A DNA stretch of 64,000 bases from Sulfuriflexus sp. (GCA_023134145.1 JAGLUW010000019.1:1-64000); one strand, 5' to 3'. Shown: positions 1-10,003, counted from the stretch's first letter. Translations and numbers: made by a program. The notes: generated by a model from the letters alone, not told the origin.

Positions 1-1060
1 CACGTGATTTATTCAACATATCAACGATATTCAAACCAGCATCTGCGAGTGCAGTTGAAATCTGTCCCACCATGTTCGGCACATTCGAATTCACGACACC
101 TAGGCGGAATCCACCACTACGCGGCATTTGTACTTCAGGGAAATTGACTGAATTGGTGATATTGCCATTTTCCAAATATTCTTTAACTTGCTCGGCGACC
201 ATGATGGCACAATTGTCTTCGGCTTCTTTAGTCGAAGCACCAAGATGTGGCAATGTAATGACACGTTCATGCTTCTTCAATAAGTTGCTTGGGAAATCAC
301 AAACGTAGGCATTTACCTTGCCTGATTTAATCCCTTCCGACACGGCTTCATCATCAACAATGCCATTACGTGCAAAGTTAAGGATGGTTACGTTGTCTTT
401 CATCATTTTCAGGCGCTCAGCATTGATGAGATTCTTTGTTCCCTCTACTAATGGCACATGGAAGGTAACGAAATCAACGCGTGACAATAAATCATCAACA
501 CTATTGGCTTTTTCAACTTCCGATGAAAGCTTCCAAGCACTTTGTATTGTGATGTCTGGATCGTAACCAATCACTTTCATACCTAAACGTAGTGCGACAT
601 TAGCAACCAAAATACCAATAGCACCTAAACCAATTACGCCTAAGGTACGACCTGGTAATTCAAAACCACCAAAGTTCTTTTTACCGGCTTCAACTTGTTT
701 GCTAATTTCATCGTCAGCACCTTCAAGTTCACGCGAAAAATCCCAGCCCTGACAAACATTACGTGCGGCTAATAACATACCGGCAACAACTAACTCTTTT
801 ACCGCATTTGCATTAGCACCGGGTGCATTAAATACAACTACACCTTTTTCGCTCATTTTATCAACGGGGATATTATTAACACCTGCGCCAGCACGACCAA
901 TTGCCTTGGTGTTATCAGCCAATTCCATATCATGCATCTTGAATGAACGTAATAATATTGCGTCTGGGCTACTCATTTCAGAAGCAACTTCATAGCTATC
1001 ACGTGGCAAACGCTCAAGGCCTGCGACAGAAATATTATTCAATGTCTGTATTTTGTACAT
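1..1060 (-). CDS. serA: D-3-phosphoglycerate dehydrogenase, cut by window edge
   Basis: Oxidises 3-phosphoglycerate to 3-phosphohydroxypyruvate, the first step of serine synthesis. The ORF track misses it because its stop lies outside the window. I read it from the ATG at 1060 (MYKIQTLNNISVAGL). It shows the NAD-binding stretch GRTLGVIGLGAIG, the downstream FVTFHVPL and LPHLGASTKEAE segments, and the first half of a C-terminal ACT domain (PNMVGQISTALADAGLNIV). About 353 residues are present, and the family's short ACT form is near 390, so only the end of the ACT domain is missing. It lies 85 bp downstream of serC, probably in the same transcript. Serine feedback through the ACT domain is known for the family but not shown here. 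Confidence 0.93.
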   Translation of the reverse strand, partial: MYKIQTLNNISVAGLERLPRDSYEVASEMSSPDAILLRSFKMHDMELADNTKAIGRAGAGVNNIPVDKMSEKGVVVFNAPGANANAVKELVVAGMLLAARNVCQGWDFSRELEGADDEISKQVEAGKKNFGGFELPGRTLGVIGLGAIGILVANVALRLGMKVIGYDPDITIQSAWKLSSEVEKANSVDDLLSRVDFVTFHVPLVEGTKNLINAERLKMMKDNVTILNFARNGIVDDEAVSEGIKSGKVNAYVCDFPSNLLKKHERVITLPHLGASTKEAEDNCAIMVAEQVKEYLENGNITNSVNFPEVQMPRSGGFRLGVVNSNVPNMVGQISTALADAGLNIVDMLNKSR

Positions 1061-1077
1061 ATTGTTTATATCCCACT

Positions 1078-1097
1078 ACATGGCACTGTTCGTGCCA
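1078..1097 (-). other. hairpin between serC and serA
   Basis: A perfect 6-bp stem (TGGCAC/GTGCCA, 5-nt loop) lies 18 nt upstream of the serA start. On the transcribed strand no U-run follows, so it is not a normal Rho-independent terminator. A similar hairpin with the same flank (ACATGGCAC on the plus strand) lies upstream of serC. Confidence 0.4.
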
Positions 1098-1145
1098 ATA
1101 TTATTTTTTATTATGTTGTAACTGTCTATGTGTTAAATAACTTTC

Positions 1146-2228
1146 TTAACCGTGGCGTTTTTCGAATTCAGCCATGAAAGAAATTAAACTATTCACACCT
1201 TCTTCTGGCATGGCGTTATAAATACTCGCACGCATACCGCCAACCGAACGATGACCTTTCAATGTCACTAAGCCATTTTCTTTGGCTTCAGCTAAGAACA
1301 CGCTATCTAATTCACTATCTGCAAGTGTAAACGTGACATTCATCCACGAACGTGATTTTTCTTCTACTGGGTTATTGTAAAAACCAGAGCCATCAATTGC
1401 AGAATATAAAGCGGCTGCTTTACGTTCATTAATTTCAGCCATGGCAGAAATACCGCCATTGCTTTTAAGCCAATCGAATACCAAGCCGGCTAAATACCAA
1501 CCGTATGTTGCTGGTGTGTTGTACATAGAATCATTATCAGCGTGTGTTTTGTAATCAAACATCGCTGGTGTGCCGTCAATTGAATTGCCGATCAAATCAT
1601 CACGTACAATCACAACCGTTAAACCAGCAGGACCAATGTTTTTCTGTGCACCGGCATAAATCACACCGTATTTACTCACATCAATCGGGCGCGATAAAAT
1701 GGTTGACGACATATCTGCAACAATTGGCACATCGCCTGTTTCAGGCAAGTAAGGGAATTCAACGCCAGCAATTGTTTCGTTTGGCGTAAAGTGCATGTAG
1801 GCCGCATCTTTATCTAAATTTAATTCAGATTGTGTTGGCGTAGTCATGAAGTTGCTGGCTTCTGTGCTTGCTGCAACATTCACATCACAGTAACGTTTTG
1901 CTTCGGCAATGGCTTTCTTTGACCATGCGCCAGTATAAATATAATCCGCTTTATTCTTACCTCGCAACAAGTTCATTGGCACCATTGCAAACTGTGAACT
2001 CGCGCCACCTTGCAAAAACAATACTTTGTAATTGTCAGGGATCGCCATTAATTCACGCAGATCCGCCTCTGCTTGAGCTGCGATTGACATGTATTCTTTA
2101 CCACGATGACTCATTTCCATCACAGACATACCACTGCCATTCCAATCGAGCATTTCTTCACGTGCACGTTCAAGTACTGCTTGAGGAATTGTTGCCGGAC
2201 CGGCACTAAAATTGTATACGCGTGCCAC
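1146..2228 (-). CDS. serC: phosphoserine aminotransferase
   Basis: PLP-dependent class V aminotransferase that converts 3-phosphohydroxypyruvate to phosphoserine using glutamate. The same enzyme usually also serves pyridoxine synthesis, and pdxJ is in this window. The 360-residue length is normal. It begins with the typical N-terminus NFSAGPA and carries the PLP lysine in [11 protein letters not shown] (K196). The start is GTG at 2228, supported by AAAGGAG six to seven bases upstream. It lies between gyrA and serA. The common gyrA-serC-pheA order is not followed here: serA comes next. Confidence 0.96.
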   Translation of the reverse strand: MARVYNFSAGPATIPQAVLERAREEMLDWNGSGMSVMEMSHRGKEYMSIAAQAEADLRELMAIPDNYKVLFLQGGASSQFAMVPMNLLRGKNKADYIYTGAWSKKAIAEAKRYCDVNVAASTEASNFMTTPTQSELNLDKDAAYMHFTPNETIAGVEFPYLPETGDVPIVADMSSTILSRPIDVSKYGVIYAGAQKNIGPAGLTVVIVRDDLIGNSIDGTPAMFDYKTHADNDSMYNTPATYGWYLAGLVFDWLKSNGGISAMAEINERKAAALYSAIDGSGFYNNPVEEKSRSWMNVTFTLADSELDSVFLAEAKENGLVTLKGHRSVGGMRASIYNAMPEEGVNSLISFMAEFEKRHG

Positions 2229-2277
2229 GGCACACTCCTTTATTTTTTAATGTTTAAATTACGTATGAATTATGTCC

Positions 2278-2295
2278 ACATGGCACTACGCGCCA
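2278..2295 (-). other. hairpin between gyrA and serC
   Basis: A 6-bp stem with one G-U pair (TGGCGC/GTGCCA, 3-nt loop), 15 bp after the gyrA stop and about 50 bp before serC. It matches the serC-serA hairpin in stem and flank, with an A-to-G change that keeps pairing. No U-run follows it in the direction of transcription. Confidence 0.4.
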
Positions 2296-2309
2296 GGCGA
2301 GAGATTATT

Positions 2310-4937
2310 CTATTCTTCTTCCGCATCGCTATTATCAGTGTCAGTTGATGCTTCCGTATTAGTGCTTTCTACAGCACTAGCACTTTCAGTTGTCGCATCA
2401 CCCTCTTCTGTTTGTACTTCTTCGATACGTTCAAGCCCTGATAGTGTTTGATCGGCACCCAATTTAATTAAGCGAACACCCTGTGTGTTACGACCAACAA
2501 TTGAAATCTCATCTGCCTTGGTACGAACCAATGTTCCGCCGCTGGTGATCAACATAATTTCATCACCCTCTTTCACCAAGGTTGCGCCAATCACATCACC
2601 ATTTCGCTCTGAGGTTTGAATCGCAATCACACCTTGACCACCACGACCATGTTGTGGGAAGTCTTCCATCTTGGTGCGTTTACCATAACCATTTACGGTT
2701 GCAGTAAGAACATATCCTTCTTCGGCAATAATTAATGATATTACTTTTTGCTCGTCGGCAAGTTTAATGCCGCGCACACCACAAGCAGTACGTCCCATTG
2801 GGCGCACTTTGTCTTCATTAAATCGAACTGACTTACCTGCACTAGTGAGTAACAACACATCTGAATCACCGTGCGTTATATCAACGCCAACGAGTTGATC
2901 GTTGTCACGCAATTCAATCGCAATAATACCGTTGGCACGTGGGCGAGAGAATTCTTTAAGGCTGGTCTTCTTCACTGTGCCGCTAGCCGTTGCCATGAAG
3001 ATGTACTTATCATCTTCGTATTCACGGATCGGTAGAATCGCATTAATGCGTTCGCCATCTTCAAGTGGTAATAAATTCACAATCGGACGACCACGTGAAG
3101 TACGACTTGCTAATGGTAATTCGTAAACTTTCTTCCAATACAATTTACCGCGACTTGAGAAGCACAACATAGTGTCGTGCGTACTGGCGATAAATAATTT
3201 ATCAACAAAGTCTTCTTCTTTAACCTTGGTCGCGGCTTTACCTTTACCACCACGACGTTGTGCAGTGTAAACAGATAATTGCTGCGCCTTGATGTAACCT
3301 TCATGCGAAAGTGTAACGACTACGTCTTCTTCACTGATTAAATCTTCGAGCGTTAGATCTTCTTGCGAATCGACAATTTCAGTGCGACGTTCATCACCGT
3401 ACTGCGCATTAATCGCTTCAAGCTCTTCACGAATAACTTCCATCAAACGTTCTGGGTTATTCAAAATTTCTAGGAACTCACGAATACTTTCAAGGATCTC
3501 GCTATATTCATTAAGTATTTTGTCTTGCTCTAACCCAGTTAAACGATGCAAACGCATTTCAAGAATCGATTGCGCCTGTGCTGGAGATAAATGGTAACCA
3601 TCATCAAGTAAGCCATAACAAGCATCGAGTTCATCAGGACGTGATGACTCTGCACCTGCAGCCCCTAACATACCGCTCACTTCATCTGATGACCAAGTCG
3701 TACCGATCAAACCTTGTTTTGCTTCAGCTGGCGTTTTAGACGATTTAATTAGTGCAATAACAGGATCGATATTTGCCAGCGCAACTGCAAGACCTTCCAA
3801 CACATGCGCACGCTCGCGTGCTTTGCGTAATTCAAAAATAGTACGACGTGTAACCACCTCACGACGGTGACGAATGAAGGCTTCAAGTAATTGCTTAAGA
3901 TTAAGTAATTTAGGTTGACCATCAACAAGTGCAACAGTATTGATACCGAACACACTTTGCATTTGCGTCTGTTTATAAAGATTATTCAGCACAACGTCGG
4001 TGACTTCACCACGACGTAGTTCGATGACCATGCGCATGCCGTCTTTATCCGACTCATCACGCAACGCGCTAATACCTTCAATACGTTTATCACGTACTAA
4101 TTCAGCAATTTTTTCAATTAAACGCGCCTTGTTAACCTGGTACGGCAACTCGGTGACTACAATAGTTTCTTTAGTGTTCTTTTCGTTAACTTCAATTTCA
4201 ACGCGAGCACGCACATAAATACGACCACGACCGGTACGGTAGGCTTCACGAATACCACGTGCGCCGTTAATGATCCCCGCTGTTGGGAAATCCGGCCCAG
4301 GGATATGCTGCATCAGGCTGGGGATATCCATTTCAGGATCATTTATCAACGCCAAACACGCATTAATGACTTCAGTTAAATTATGCGGCGGAATATTCGT
4401 CGCCATACCCACGGCAATACCGGTTGAACCATTAACCAACAGATTTGGGATCCGTGTTGGCATAACGATTGGTTCACGTTCGGTTTCATCGTAGTTGGGT
4501 CTAAAATCAACCGTTTCTTTATCGAGATCAGCCAATAATTCATGGGCGATCTTCGACATACGTACTTCGGTGTAACGCATCGCCGCAGGTGAATCACCAT
4601 CCACCGAACCGAAGTTCCCCTGCCCGTCTACTAGCATGTAGCGTAGTGAGAATGGCTGAGCCATACGAACAATGGTGTCATATACCGCAGAATCACCATG
4701 TGGATGATATTTACCAATCACATCACCGACTACACGAGCCGATTTTTTATAAGGTTTGTTGAAATCGTTGCCGAGTTGATTCATCGCGTATAAAACACGT
4801 CGATGTACTGGTTTGAGACCATCTCGGACATCAGGCAAGGCACGCCCAACGATGACGCTCATCGCGTATTCCATGTAGGAGGTACGGAGCTCATCCTCAA
4901 TATTTATGGGGAGTATTTCGCGGGCTATATCTTCCAT
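2310..4937 (-). CDS. gyrA: DNA gyrase subunit A
   Basis: Breakage-reunion subunit of gyrase (A2B2), which introduces negative supercoils. Its 875 residues match the family. The catalytic tyrosine is Y122 in [10 protein letters not shown]. The C-terminal beta-pinwheel carries the GyrA box QRRGGKG, which separates it from ParC. The quinolone-resistance region reads [10 protein letters not shown] with S83 and D87 at exact E. coli numbering, so it is wild type. The tail is acidic (SDAEEE), as in other gammaproteobacterial GyrA proteins. It stands alone between mtnA and serC, with its own 194-bp upstream region. Confidence 0.98.
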   Translation of the reverse strand: MEDIAREILPINIEDELRTSYMEYAMSVIVGRALPDVRDGLKPVHRRVLYAMNQLGNDFNKPYKKSARVVGDVIGKYHPHGDSAVYDTIVRMAQPFSLRYMLVDGQGNFGSVDGDSPAAMRYTEVRMSKIAHELLADLDKETVDFRPNYDETEREPIVMPTRIPNLLVNGSTGIAVGMATNIPPHNLTEVINACLALINDPEMDIPSLMQHIPGPDFPTAGIINGARGIREAYRTGRGRIYVRARVEIEVNEKNTKETIVVTELPYQVNKARLIEKIAELVRDKRIEGISALRDESDKDGMRMVIELRRGEVTDVVLNNLYKQTQMQSVFGINTVALVDGQPKLLNLKQLLEAFIRHRREVVTRRTIFELRKARERAHVLEGLAVALANIDPVIALIKSSKTPAEAKQGLIGTTWSSDEVSGMLGAAGAESSRPDELDACYGLLDDGYHLSPAQAQSILEMRLHRLTGLEQDKILNEYSEILESIREFLEILNNPERLMEVIREELEAINAQYGDERRTEIVDSQEDLTLEDLISEEDVVVTLSHEGYIKAQQLSVYTAQRRGGKGKAATKVKEEDFVDKLFIASTHDTMLCFSSRGKLYWKKVYELPLASRTSRGRPIVNLLPLEDGERINAILPIREYEDDKYIFMATASGTVKKTSLKEFSRPRANGIIAIELRDNDQLVGVDITHGDSDVLLLTSAGKSVRFNEDKVRPMGRTACGVRGIKLADEQKVISLIIAEEGYVLTATVNGYGKRTKMEDFPQHGRGGQGVIAIQTSERNGDVIGATLVKEGDEIMLITSGGTLVRTKADEISIVGRNTQGVRLIKLGADQTLSGLERIEEVQTEEGDATTESASAVESTNTEASTDTDNSDAEEE

Positions 4938-4962
4938 CAGACAGTGACTTTTATTTGCTATA

Positions 4963-5005
4963 ATTATAATTAATTCAGTAAGTTACGCCGACAAGAGCTT
5001 TGTCG
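4963..5005 (-). promoter_or_regulatory. candidate gyrA promoter with a palindrome at -35
   Basis: On the minus strand a perfect TATAAT (4963-4968) lies about 26 bp before the gyrA ATG. Around the expected -35 position is a perfect 6-bp inverted repeat, CGACAA-N5-TTGTCG (4989-5005). The -35 hexamer itself is poor: the best match, TTGTCG, sits 20 bp from the -10. The palindrome could be an operator or a supercoiling-sensitive element; this is inference. Confidence 0.35.
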
Positions 5006-5113
5006 CTCTCAAGCCAATCTAACCCCCGACCACAAGCCGATAATATTACCACAATACAGCCATAAAGGCACAGCAAATCAGGGTTTTAGGATGCTGTTAT
5101 TCGCCTAGAATAA

Positions 5114-5138
5114 GGCTAAAAAGATGGTTCTTTAAGCC
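5114..5138 (-). terminator. weak hairpin at mtnA stop
   Basis: GGCTTAAAGA-ACCA-TCTTTTTAGCC folds into an imperfect stem (outer GGCT/AGCC, inner AAAGA/TCTTT) that includes the mtnA stop codon. It is followed by TTATTCTA on the transcribed strand. The stem is AT-rich and the U-run poor, so termination strength is doubtful. Confidence 0.3.
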
Positions 5139-6175
5139 TGCATTAAAGCGGCTATTTTTGCTGCATTTGGCGCCTCAATAATACCTTTTTCGGTCACAAT
5201 AACGTCAATCAGGCTTGCTGGAGTCACATCAAACACCGGATTCCATGCCTCAGAGCCTTCAGCAGCCATCATTTGACCTGATAATTGCAGTAATTCATCG
5301 CCACTACGGTGTTCAATAGGTATAGATGCGCCATCAGGCACTGCCATATCAATGGTTGAGGTGGGTGCGACCACCATGACCTTAATACCGTGGTATTTGG
5401 CTTGAACTGCGCCAGCGAACGTACCTATCTTATTCGCCACATCACCATTGGCCGCAATACGATCTGAACCAACCACAAACCACTGCACCGAGCCTGCACT
5501 CATTAAGGCAGAAACCGCCCCTTCTGCCACCAAGGTCACTGGAATATTATCCTCTAACAATTCCCAGGCGGTTAAACGAGCTCCCTGCAACCAAGGACGC
5601 GTTTCATCTGCAAAAACTTTACTTAGCTTTTCTTGTTGCCACGCGCTGCGTATCACACCTAACGCGGTACCATAGCCACCTGTTGCCAAGGCTCCCGCAT
5701 TACAATGCGTTAACACGCCTGAACCTGATTCAATAAAAGCGGCGCCTAACTTGCCCATGGTTTTATTAGCGCGAATATCATCGTGATGAATTTTGTGTGC
5801 TGCAGCTAGTAAACGTTCAGTTGGATCGCCGTTGATTTCATTAATCAGATTTTGCATTTGATTGATGGCCCAAAATAAATTGATCGCAGTTGGGCGCGAG
5901 GCTAATAAGATTTTAAGATCATCTTGAATGGTTTGTTTCCAGTTTGATGTTGATTCCACATAACGCTGCCGCGCAGCCGTTACAACACCATAAGCAGCCG
6001 TAATACCAATCGCAGGTGCACCACGCACCACCATGTCGCGAATTGCATCAGCAATAGATTGCACAGTTGTTAATTTAATATATTTAGTTGTTGCAGGAAG
6101 AATCCGTTGGTCAAGCAATTCAAGGGTAGCATTACGCCAGACAATGGGTTGAATATTTTCTTGTTCAGTTTGCAT
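5132..6175 (-). CDS. mtnA: S-methyl-5-thioribose-1-phosphate isomerase
   Basis: Isomerises methylthioribose-1-phosphate to methylthioribulose-1-phosphate in the methionine salvage pathway; related to eIF2B-alpha. Visible signatures are VVRGAPAIGITAAYG, THCNAGALATGGYG with the catalytic-type cysteine, and GSDRIAANGDVANKIGT with the catalytic-type aspartate. The track start at 6190 is a TTG. I prefer the ATG at 6175 (MQTEQEN), giving 347 residues, though neither has a strong ribosome-binding site. No other methionine salvage gene is in the window. It is 33 bp downstream of rlmD and could be co-transcribed. Confidence 0.93.
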   Translation of the reverse strand: MQTEQENIQPIVWRNATLELLDQRILPATTKYIKLTTVQSIADAIRDMVVRGAPAIGITAAYGVVTAARQRYVESTSNWKQTIQDDLKILLASRPTAINLFWAINQMQNLINEINGDPTERLLAAAHKIHHDDIRANKTMGKLGAAFIESGSGVLTHCNAGALATGGYGTALGVIRSAWQQEKLSKVFADETRPWLQGARLTAWELLEDNIPVTLVAEGAVSALMSAGSVQWFVVGSDRIAANGDVANKIGTFAGAVQAKYHGIKVMVVAPTSTIDMAVPDGASIPIEHRSGDELLQLSGQMMAAEGSEAWNPVFDVTPASLIDVIVTEKGIIEAPNAAKIAALMQA

Positions 6176-6208
6176 TATTGTTTTTCTCAACTCTATATCT
6201 TTTAAACG

Positions 6209-7528
6209 TTAGACCTTCTCAAAGACGGCCATTGATTCAACATGCGAGGTATGCGGGAACATATCCATAATCCCCGCGCTACATAAACGATAACCTTGGT
6301 TCTTTACTAATTCACCTGCATCACGTGCGAGCGTTGCGATATTACAAGAAACATAAACAATTCGCTCAGGACCAATCTCTTTCATACGACTCACCACTTC
6401 AAGGGCACCCGTACGCGGCGGATCTAATAACATTCGGTCAATGCCTTTGATTTCTACAGGGATCTCTTTGGTTAAATCCGCAGCGAGATATTCAATATTT
6501 TTAATATTATTATTGCTGGCATTTTGCTTGGCACGATCTACTAATACGTCACTGCCTTCAATACCAATAACCTGTTCGCAACTTTTAGCTAGGGGTAAAC
6601 TAAAATTACCAATACCACAGAATAAATCTAAAACCTTACTATCTTTTTTTAGCTCAAGCAGCTCAATTGCCTGCTTGACCATTTTTTTATTCATGTCGGC
6701 ATTAACTTGCGTGAAATCTGTTGGCAGGAATTCATAACTTACATCATAATCAGGCAAGCTATAAACGAGCTGTGATTCTTCTGGCCACAATGGACTAGCT
6801 GTATCAGGACCTTTGGATTGTAACCAAATATGTAACCCTGTTTCTTGCGCAAAGGTCTTAAGCAATTCAATATCACTTGGTGATAGATCCTCTAGATTAC
6901 GAAATACTAAGGTAGTGTGGTTATCACCTACTGCCACTTCAATTTGCGCAATCTTCTGATAAGCGGCCATACTACGTATCAAGGCCTGTAGCTCTTCAAG
7001 GTGTTGGCCGACCGATTCATGCAACACCATGCAGACATTCATATCAGTTAGGTAACCGCTGCTTTTTTCACGAAAGCCAACTAATAGCTTGTCTTTCTTA
7101 ATAACAAAGCGCACACCAAGGCGTGCCTTACGTCGATAACCGACATTTTCTGTTGTCAGTGGTTGAATGATTTCAGGTATATCTAACTCGGCAAGGTGTT
7201 TGAATTGTTCAACCAATACAGATTGTTTGTGCGCCCGTTGCGACTCGGGTGACATGTGCTGAATACTACAGCCACCGCAAAGTAGAAAGTGAGGACAAAC
7301 AGGCTCAACACGTTCAGGTGAGGCCTTAATGATTTCAGTGACACAACCTTCGTCAAACTTAGCGCGACGAGAAGTATAAACAAACATCACATCTTCACCC
7401 GGCAATGCACCATCTATAAAGATAGTTTTGCCATCAAGGCGTGCAATACCTCGACCTTCATGTGAAATAGATTCAACAGTTGCTGCCACCGGTTCAGTTG
7501 GCAGTTTTTTTCTACGGCGACGCGCCAT
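6209..7528 (-). CDS. rlmD: 23S rRNA (uracil-1939-C5)-methyltransferase
   Basis: SAM-dependent methyltransferase that forms m5U1939 in 23S rRNA. At 439 residues it matches RlmD. Order of parts: an Arg/Lys-rich N-terminus, a TRAM domain (about 10-65), the 4Fe-4S cysteines in CPHFLLCGGC (C78, C84, C87) plus the one in MNVCMVLHE, a SAM-binding motif LDLFCGIGNFSLPLA, and the catalytic cysteine in VYVSCNIATLARDA. It is 18 bp downstream of cysM. The cysM-rlmD pair is a known gammaproteobacterial neighbourhood, often followed by relA, but here mtnA follows. Confidence 0.96.
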   Translation of the reverse strand: MARRRRKKLPTEPVAATVESISHEGRGIARLDGKTIFIDGALPGEDVMFVYTSRRAKFDEGCVTEIIKASPERVEPVCPHFLLCGGCSIQHMSPESQRAHKQSVLVEQFKHLAELDIPEIIQPLTTENVGYRRKARLGVRFVIKKDKLLVGFREKSSGYLTDMNVCMVLHESVGQHLEELQALIRSMAAYQKIAQIEVAVGDNHTTLVFRNLEDLSPSDIELLKTFAQETGLHIWLQSKGPDTASPLWPEESQLVYSLPDYDVSYEFLPTDFTQVNADMNKKMVKQAIELLELKKDSKVLDLFCGIGNFSLPLAKSCEQVIGIEGSDVLVDRAKQNASNNNIKNIEYLAADLTKEIPVEIKGIDRMLLDPPRTGALEVVSRMKEIGPERIVYVSCNIATLARDAGELVKNQGYRLCSAGIMDMFPHTSHVESMAVFEKV

Positions 7529-7546
7529 GCGTATTACCTCAAAAGA

Positions 7547-8440
7547 TTATTCGGCAGGAAAAACGCCAGTGGATAAATAACGATCACCACGATCGCAGAT
7601 AATCGTGACAATGACAGCATTCTCAACTTGCTTTGATAATTCCAACGCGGCCGCGACTGCGCCCCCTGATGAAATGCCAGCAAAGATCCCTTCTTCAGAG
7701 GCCAATGCTCGCGTGGTGTCTTCAGCATCTTGTTGATTGACGTCAATGATCTGATCAACACGTGCCGCATCATAAATTTTTGGTAGATATTCTTTTGGCC
7801 AGCGACGAATACCGGGGATTGCCGAACCTTCGGTTGGTTGCACACCGACTATTTGAATACCGTCATTTTTCTCTTTCAAAAAACGTGACGTGCCCATAAT
7901 GGTGCCTGTCGTACCCATTGAGCTAACAAAGTGGGTTATCTTGCCATCAGTATCGCGCCAAATCTCAGGCCCAGTACCTTCATAATGAGCCAGAGGGTTA
8001 TCTTGGTTAGAGAACTGATCAAGCACCTTACCTTCACCCGCGGCTTCCATTTCACGTGCCTTATCAATTGCCGCTTCCATACTACCTTCACGTGGCGTGA
8101 GAATAATTTCAGCACCAAAGGCCTTCATTACACCACGACGTTCAACACTCATGTGTTCAGGCATGACTAACTTCAATTTATAACCTTGCATAGCCGCCGC
8201 CATCGCAAGAGCAATACCGGTATTACCACTGGTTGCCTCAATCAAGCTATCACCCGGTTGAATGTCGCCACGTTCCTGAGCGTGTTTGATCATGCTCAAG
8301 GCAGGTCGATCTTTAACCGAACCGGCTGGATTGTTCCCTTCCAGCTTCACCAGCAAAATATTGCTCGTATCACCGGGCAGCCGCTGCAACCGCACCAGCG
8401 GCGTATTTCCAACAAAATTGTCTAATGTTAAGTAATTCAT
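7547..8440 (-). CDS. cysM: cysteine synthase B (O-acetylserine sulfhydrylase)
   Basis: PLP enzyme that makes cysteine from O-acetylserine and sulfide, or S-sulfocysteine from thiosulfate. At 297 residues it is the short CysM size. The PLP lysine is K43 in NNPAGSVKDRPA. The substrate loop is EATSGNTGIALA and the phosphate loop is GTTGTIMGTSR. CysM rather than CysK is preferred because of length, the RRWPKEYLPKI segment and the rlmD neighbour. It is divergent from the small HPt gene. Confidence 0.93.
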   Translation of the reverse strand: MNYLTLDNFVGNTPLVRLQRLPGDTSNILLVKLEGNNPAGSVKDRPALSMIKHAQERGDIQPGDSLIEATSGNTGIALAMAAAMQGYKLKLVMPEHMSVERRGVMKAFGAEIILTPREGSMEAAIDKAREMEAAGEGKVLDQFSNQDNPLAHYEGTGPEIWRDTDGKITHFVSSMGTTGTIMGTSRFLKEKNDGIQIVGVQPTEGSAIPGIRRWPKEYLPKIYDAARVDQIIDVNQQDAEDTTRALASEEGIFAGISSGGAVAAALELSKQVENAVIVTIICDRGDRYLSTGVFPAE

Positions 8441-8514
8441 CGATTCATTTTACCTTAAATTTCTCTAGCATGCAGGCCATGTCCACGGTATAAATACAGT
8501 TATCTTTGGTCAAC

Positions 8515-8859
8515 ATGAAAACAGATACGAATATGGACTCAGAAATTAAAGTCTACGACGAACAGCTTTCGCTGCAACTTGCCGGTGGCAATGAGGATTT
8601 AGCACAACAAATGCTTGAAATGTTGTTAAACGAGCTGCCGATACTACAAGCGAATATGAATGAAGTTTTCCAGGAAGGCGATAACGCTGCGCTCTACGAT
8701 AATGTCCACAAGATAAATGGTTCTAGTCGGTATTGTGGTGTGCCTGCCGTTGGCGAAGCTGCGAATAATCTTGAGTTATTGCTTAAAAATAATGACGATG
8801 ATCTTAAGGATGCGGTGAACGAATTGAATGTAGAAATTGAACGTCTACTGGCTCTTTAA
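8515..8859 (+). CDS. stand-alone HPt phosphotransfer protein, GacS/BarA-type
   Basis: A small soluble histidine phosphotransfer domain of about 114 residues. The phosphorylatable histidine is in YDNVHKINGSSRYCGVPAV (H65 from the ATG at 8515). HK-x-x-G followed by CGVP is characteristic of the HPt module at the end of GacS/BarA hybrid sensor kinases. There is no kinase, receiver or membrane part around it. The track start at 8506 is TTG; ATGs at 8515 and 8533 are better candidates, but none has a clear ribosome-binding site. It is divergent from cysM, and its stop codon interlocks with that of acpS on the other strand. It could be a remnant of gacS or a real orphan phosphorelay protein. Confidence 0.8.
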   Translation: MKTDTNMDSEIKVYDEQLSLQLAGGNEDLAQQMLEMLLNELPILQANMNEVFQEGDNAALYDNVHKINGSSRYCGVPAVGEAANNLELLLKNNDDDLKDAVNELNVEIERLLAL

Positions 8860-9242
8860 CTCACTTCTTGTAATAAGGTCACAAAAGCCACTGCGTGATC
8901 ATCTTCATCCGCAATACTGATATAACCCGCACCAATTCCTAACTCAGCAATTAATTCTTCAGCCCGAGAGAAATATTCTAAAGTAGGTTTCCCATTTTCA
9001 TCATGTCCTACACTGATATCACGCAAACTCATACCGCGACTAAAGCCAATTCCCATTGCCTTTGCAGTTGCTTCTTTGGCCGCAAATCGTTTAGCTAGAA
9101 AATGAGCCGGTCGAACAGATAGAGAATAATCTTCTAGTTCTGTATCACTCAAAATGCGCCGTGAAAACTTATCACCATGCTCATCAATGTTTTTTTGCAT
9201 GCGAGAAACACGTACGATATCTGTGCCGATACCATAAATCAT
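8856..9242 (-). CDS. acpS: holo-[acyl-carrier-protein] synthase
   Basis: Transfers 4'-phosphopantetheine from CoA to ACP, activating fatty acid synthesis. The 128-residue length is normal. Signatures: [14 protein letters not shown] at the N-terminus with the Mg-binding aspartate, and [16 protein letters not shown] with the catalytic-type glutamate. Its ATG overlaps the pdxJ stop by 4 bp, indicating translational coupling, and it ends the lepA-to-acpS run. Confidence 0.96.
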   Translation of the reverse strand: MIYGIGTDIVRVSRMQKNIDEHGDKFSRRILSDTELEDYSLSVRPAHFLAKRFAAKEATAKAMGIGFSRGMSLRDISVGHDENGKPTLEYFSRAEELIAELGIGAGYISIADEDDHAVAFVTLLQEVS

Positions 9243-10003
9243 TGCTTAACCTGCAGCGTTAATAGCCGTGCTTCTTTCATTAAGCGTTTCATTTCACGTA
9301 CCGATTCTTGCAAGCCAACAAATACCGCGCGAGCAATAATTGCATGACCGATATTTAATTCACGTATTGGTAATAATGCCGCGATAGATTCCACATTATG
9401 ATAATGCAGTCCATGTCCTGCATTGACATGTAAACCTGCTTTTACACCCGCATCAACGGCTGCACATATCCGCTTATATTCCATATCTTTTTCCGCCGCA
9501 GTTTCTGCATCTGCAAAACGGCCTGTATGAATTTCAATAACCGGTGCGCCCGCTTCTGCTGAAGCATTAACTTGTTCAGGATCGGGATCAATAAATAAGG
9601 ATGTACGCACACCCGCATCCGTTAAACGTGAACAGGCATCTTTAATACGTGCTGCCTGACCTTTTACATCAAGGCCACCTTCAGTGGTTAATTCTTCACG
9701 GCTTTCTGGTACCAAACAACAGTCATCTGGCTTTATATCTTCCGCAATAGCCAGCATTTCATCAGTCACGGCCATTTCTAAATTCATACGTGTTTGCAAA
9801 ATATCTCGCAACATCACTACATCACGATCTTGAATATGTCGACGATCTTCACGCAAGTGTAATGTAATTGCATCAGCACCAGCCTGTTCGGCTTCAATCG
9901 CAGCTTGAATCGGATCAGGGTAACGAGTGCCACGTGCCTGACGTAATGTGGCAACGTGATCAATATTAACACCTAGTAAAATATCAGTGACTAAATCAGA
10001 CAC
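9239..10003 (-). CDS. pdxJ: pyridoxine 5'-phosphate synthase
   Basis: Condenses 1-deoxyxylulose 5-phosphate with 3-amino-2-oxopropyl phosphate to form pyridoxine 5'-phosphate, the last ring-closing step of DXP-dependent vitamin B6 synthesis. It has 254 residues. Family motifs: [28 protein letters not shown] and [14 protein letters not shown]. It sits 21 bp after recO and overlaps acpS by 4 bp. Confidence 0.97.
   Translation of the reverse strand: MSDLVTDILLGVNIDHVATLRQARGTRYPDPIQAAIEAEQAGADAITLHLREDRRHIQDRDVVMLRDILQTRMNLEMAVTDEMLAIAEDIKPDDCCLVPESREELTTEGGLDVKGQAARIKDACSRLTDAGVRTSLFIDPDPEQVNASAEAGAPVIEIHTGRFADAETAAEKDMEYKRICAAVDAGVKAGLHVNAGHGLHYHNVESIAALLPIRELNIGHAIIARAVFVGLQESVREMKRLMKEARLLTLQVKQ

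Noticed and set aside
2310-4937. Topoisomerase IV subunit A (parC) instead of gyrA
   Set aside because: The C-terminal QRRGGKG GyrA box and the 875-residue length identify GyrA.
7534-7845. 103-residue minus-strand ORF at the cysM end
   Set aside because: Overlaps cysM in another frame; the cysM frame carries the family motifs.
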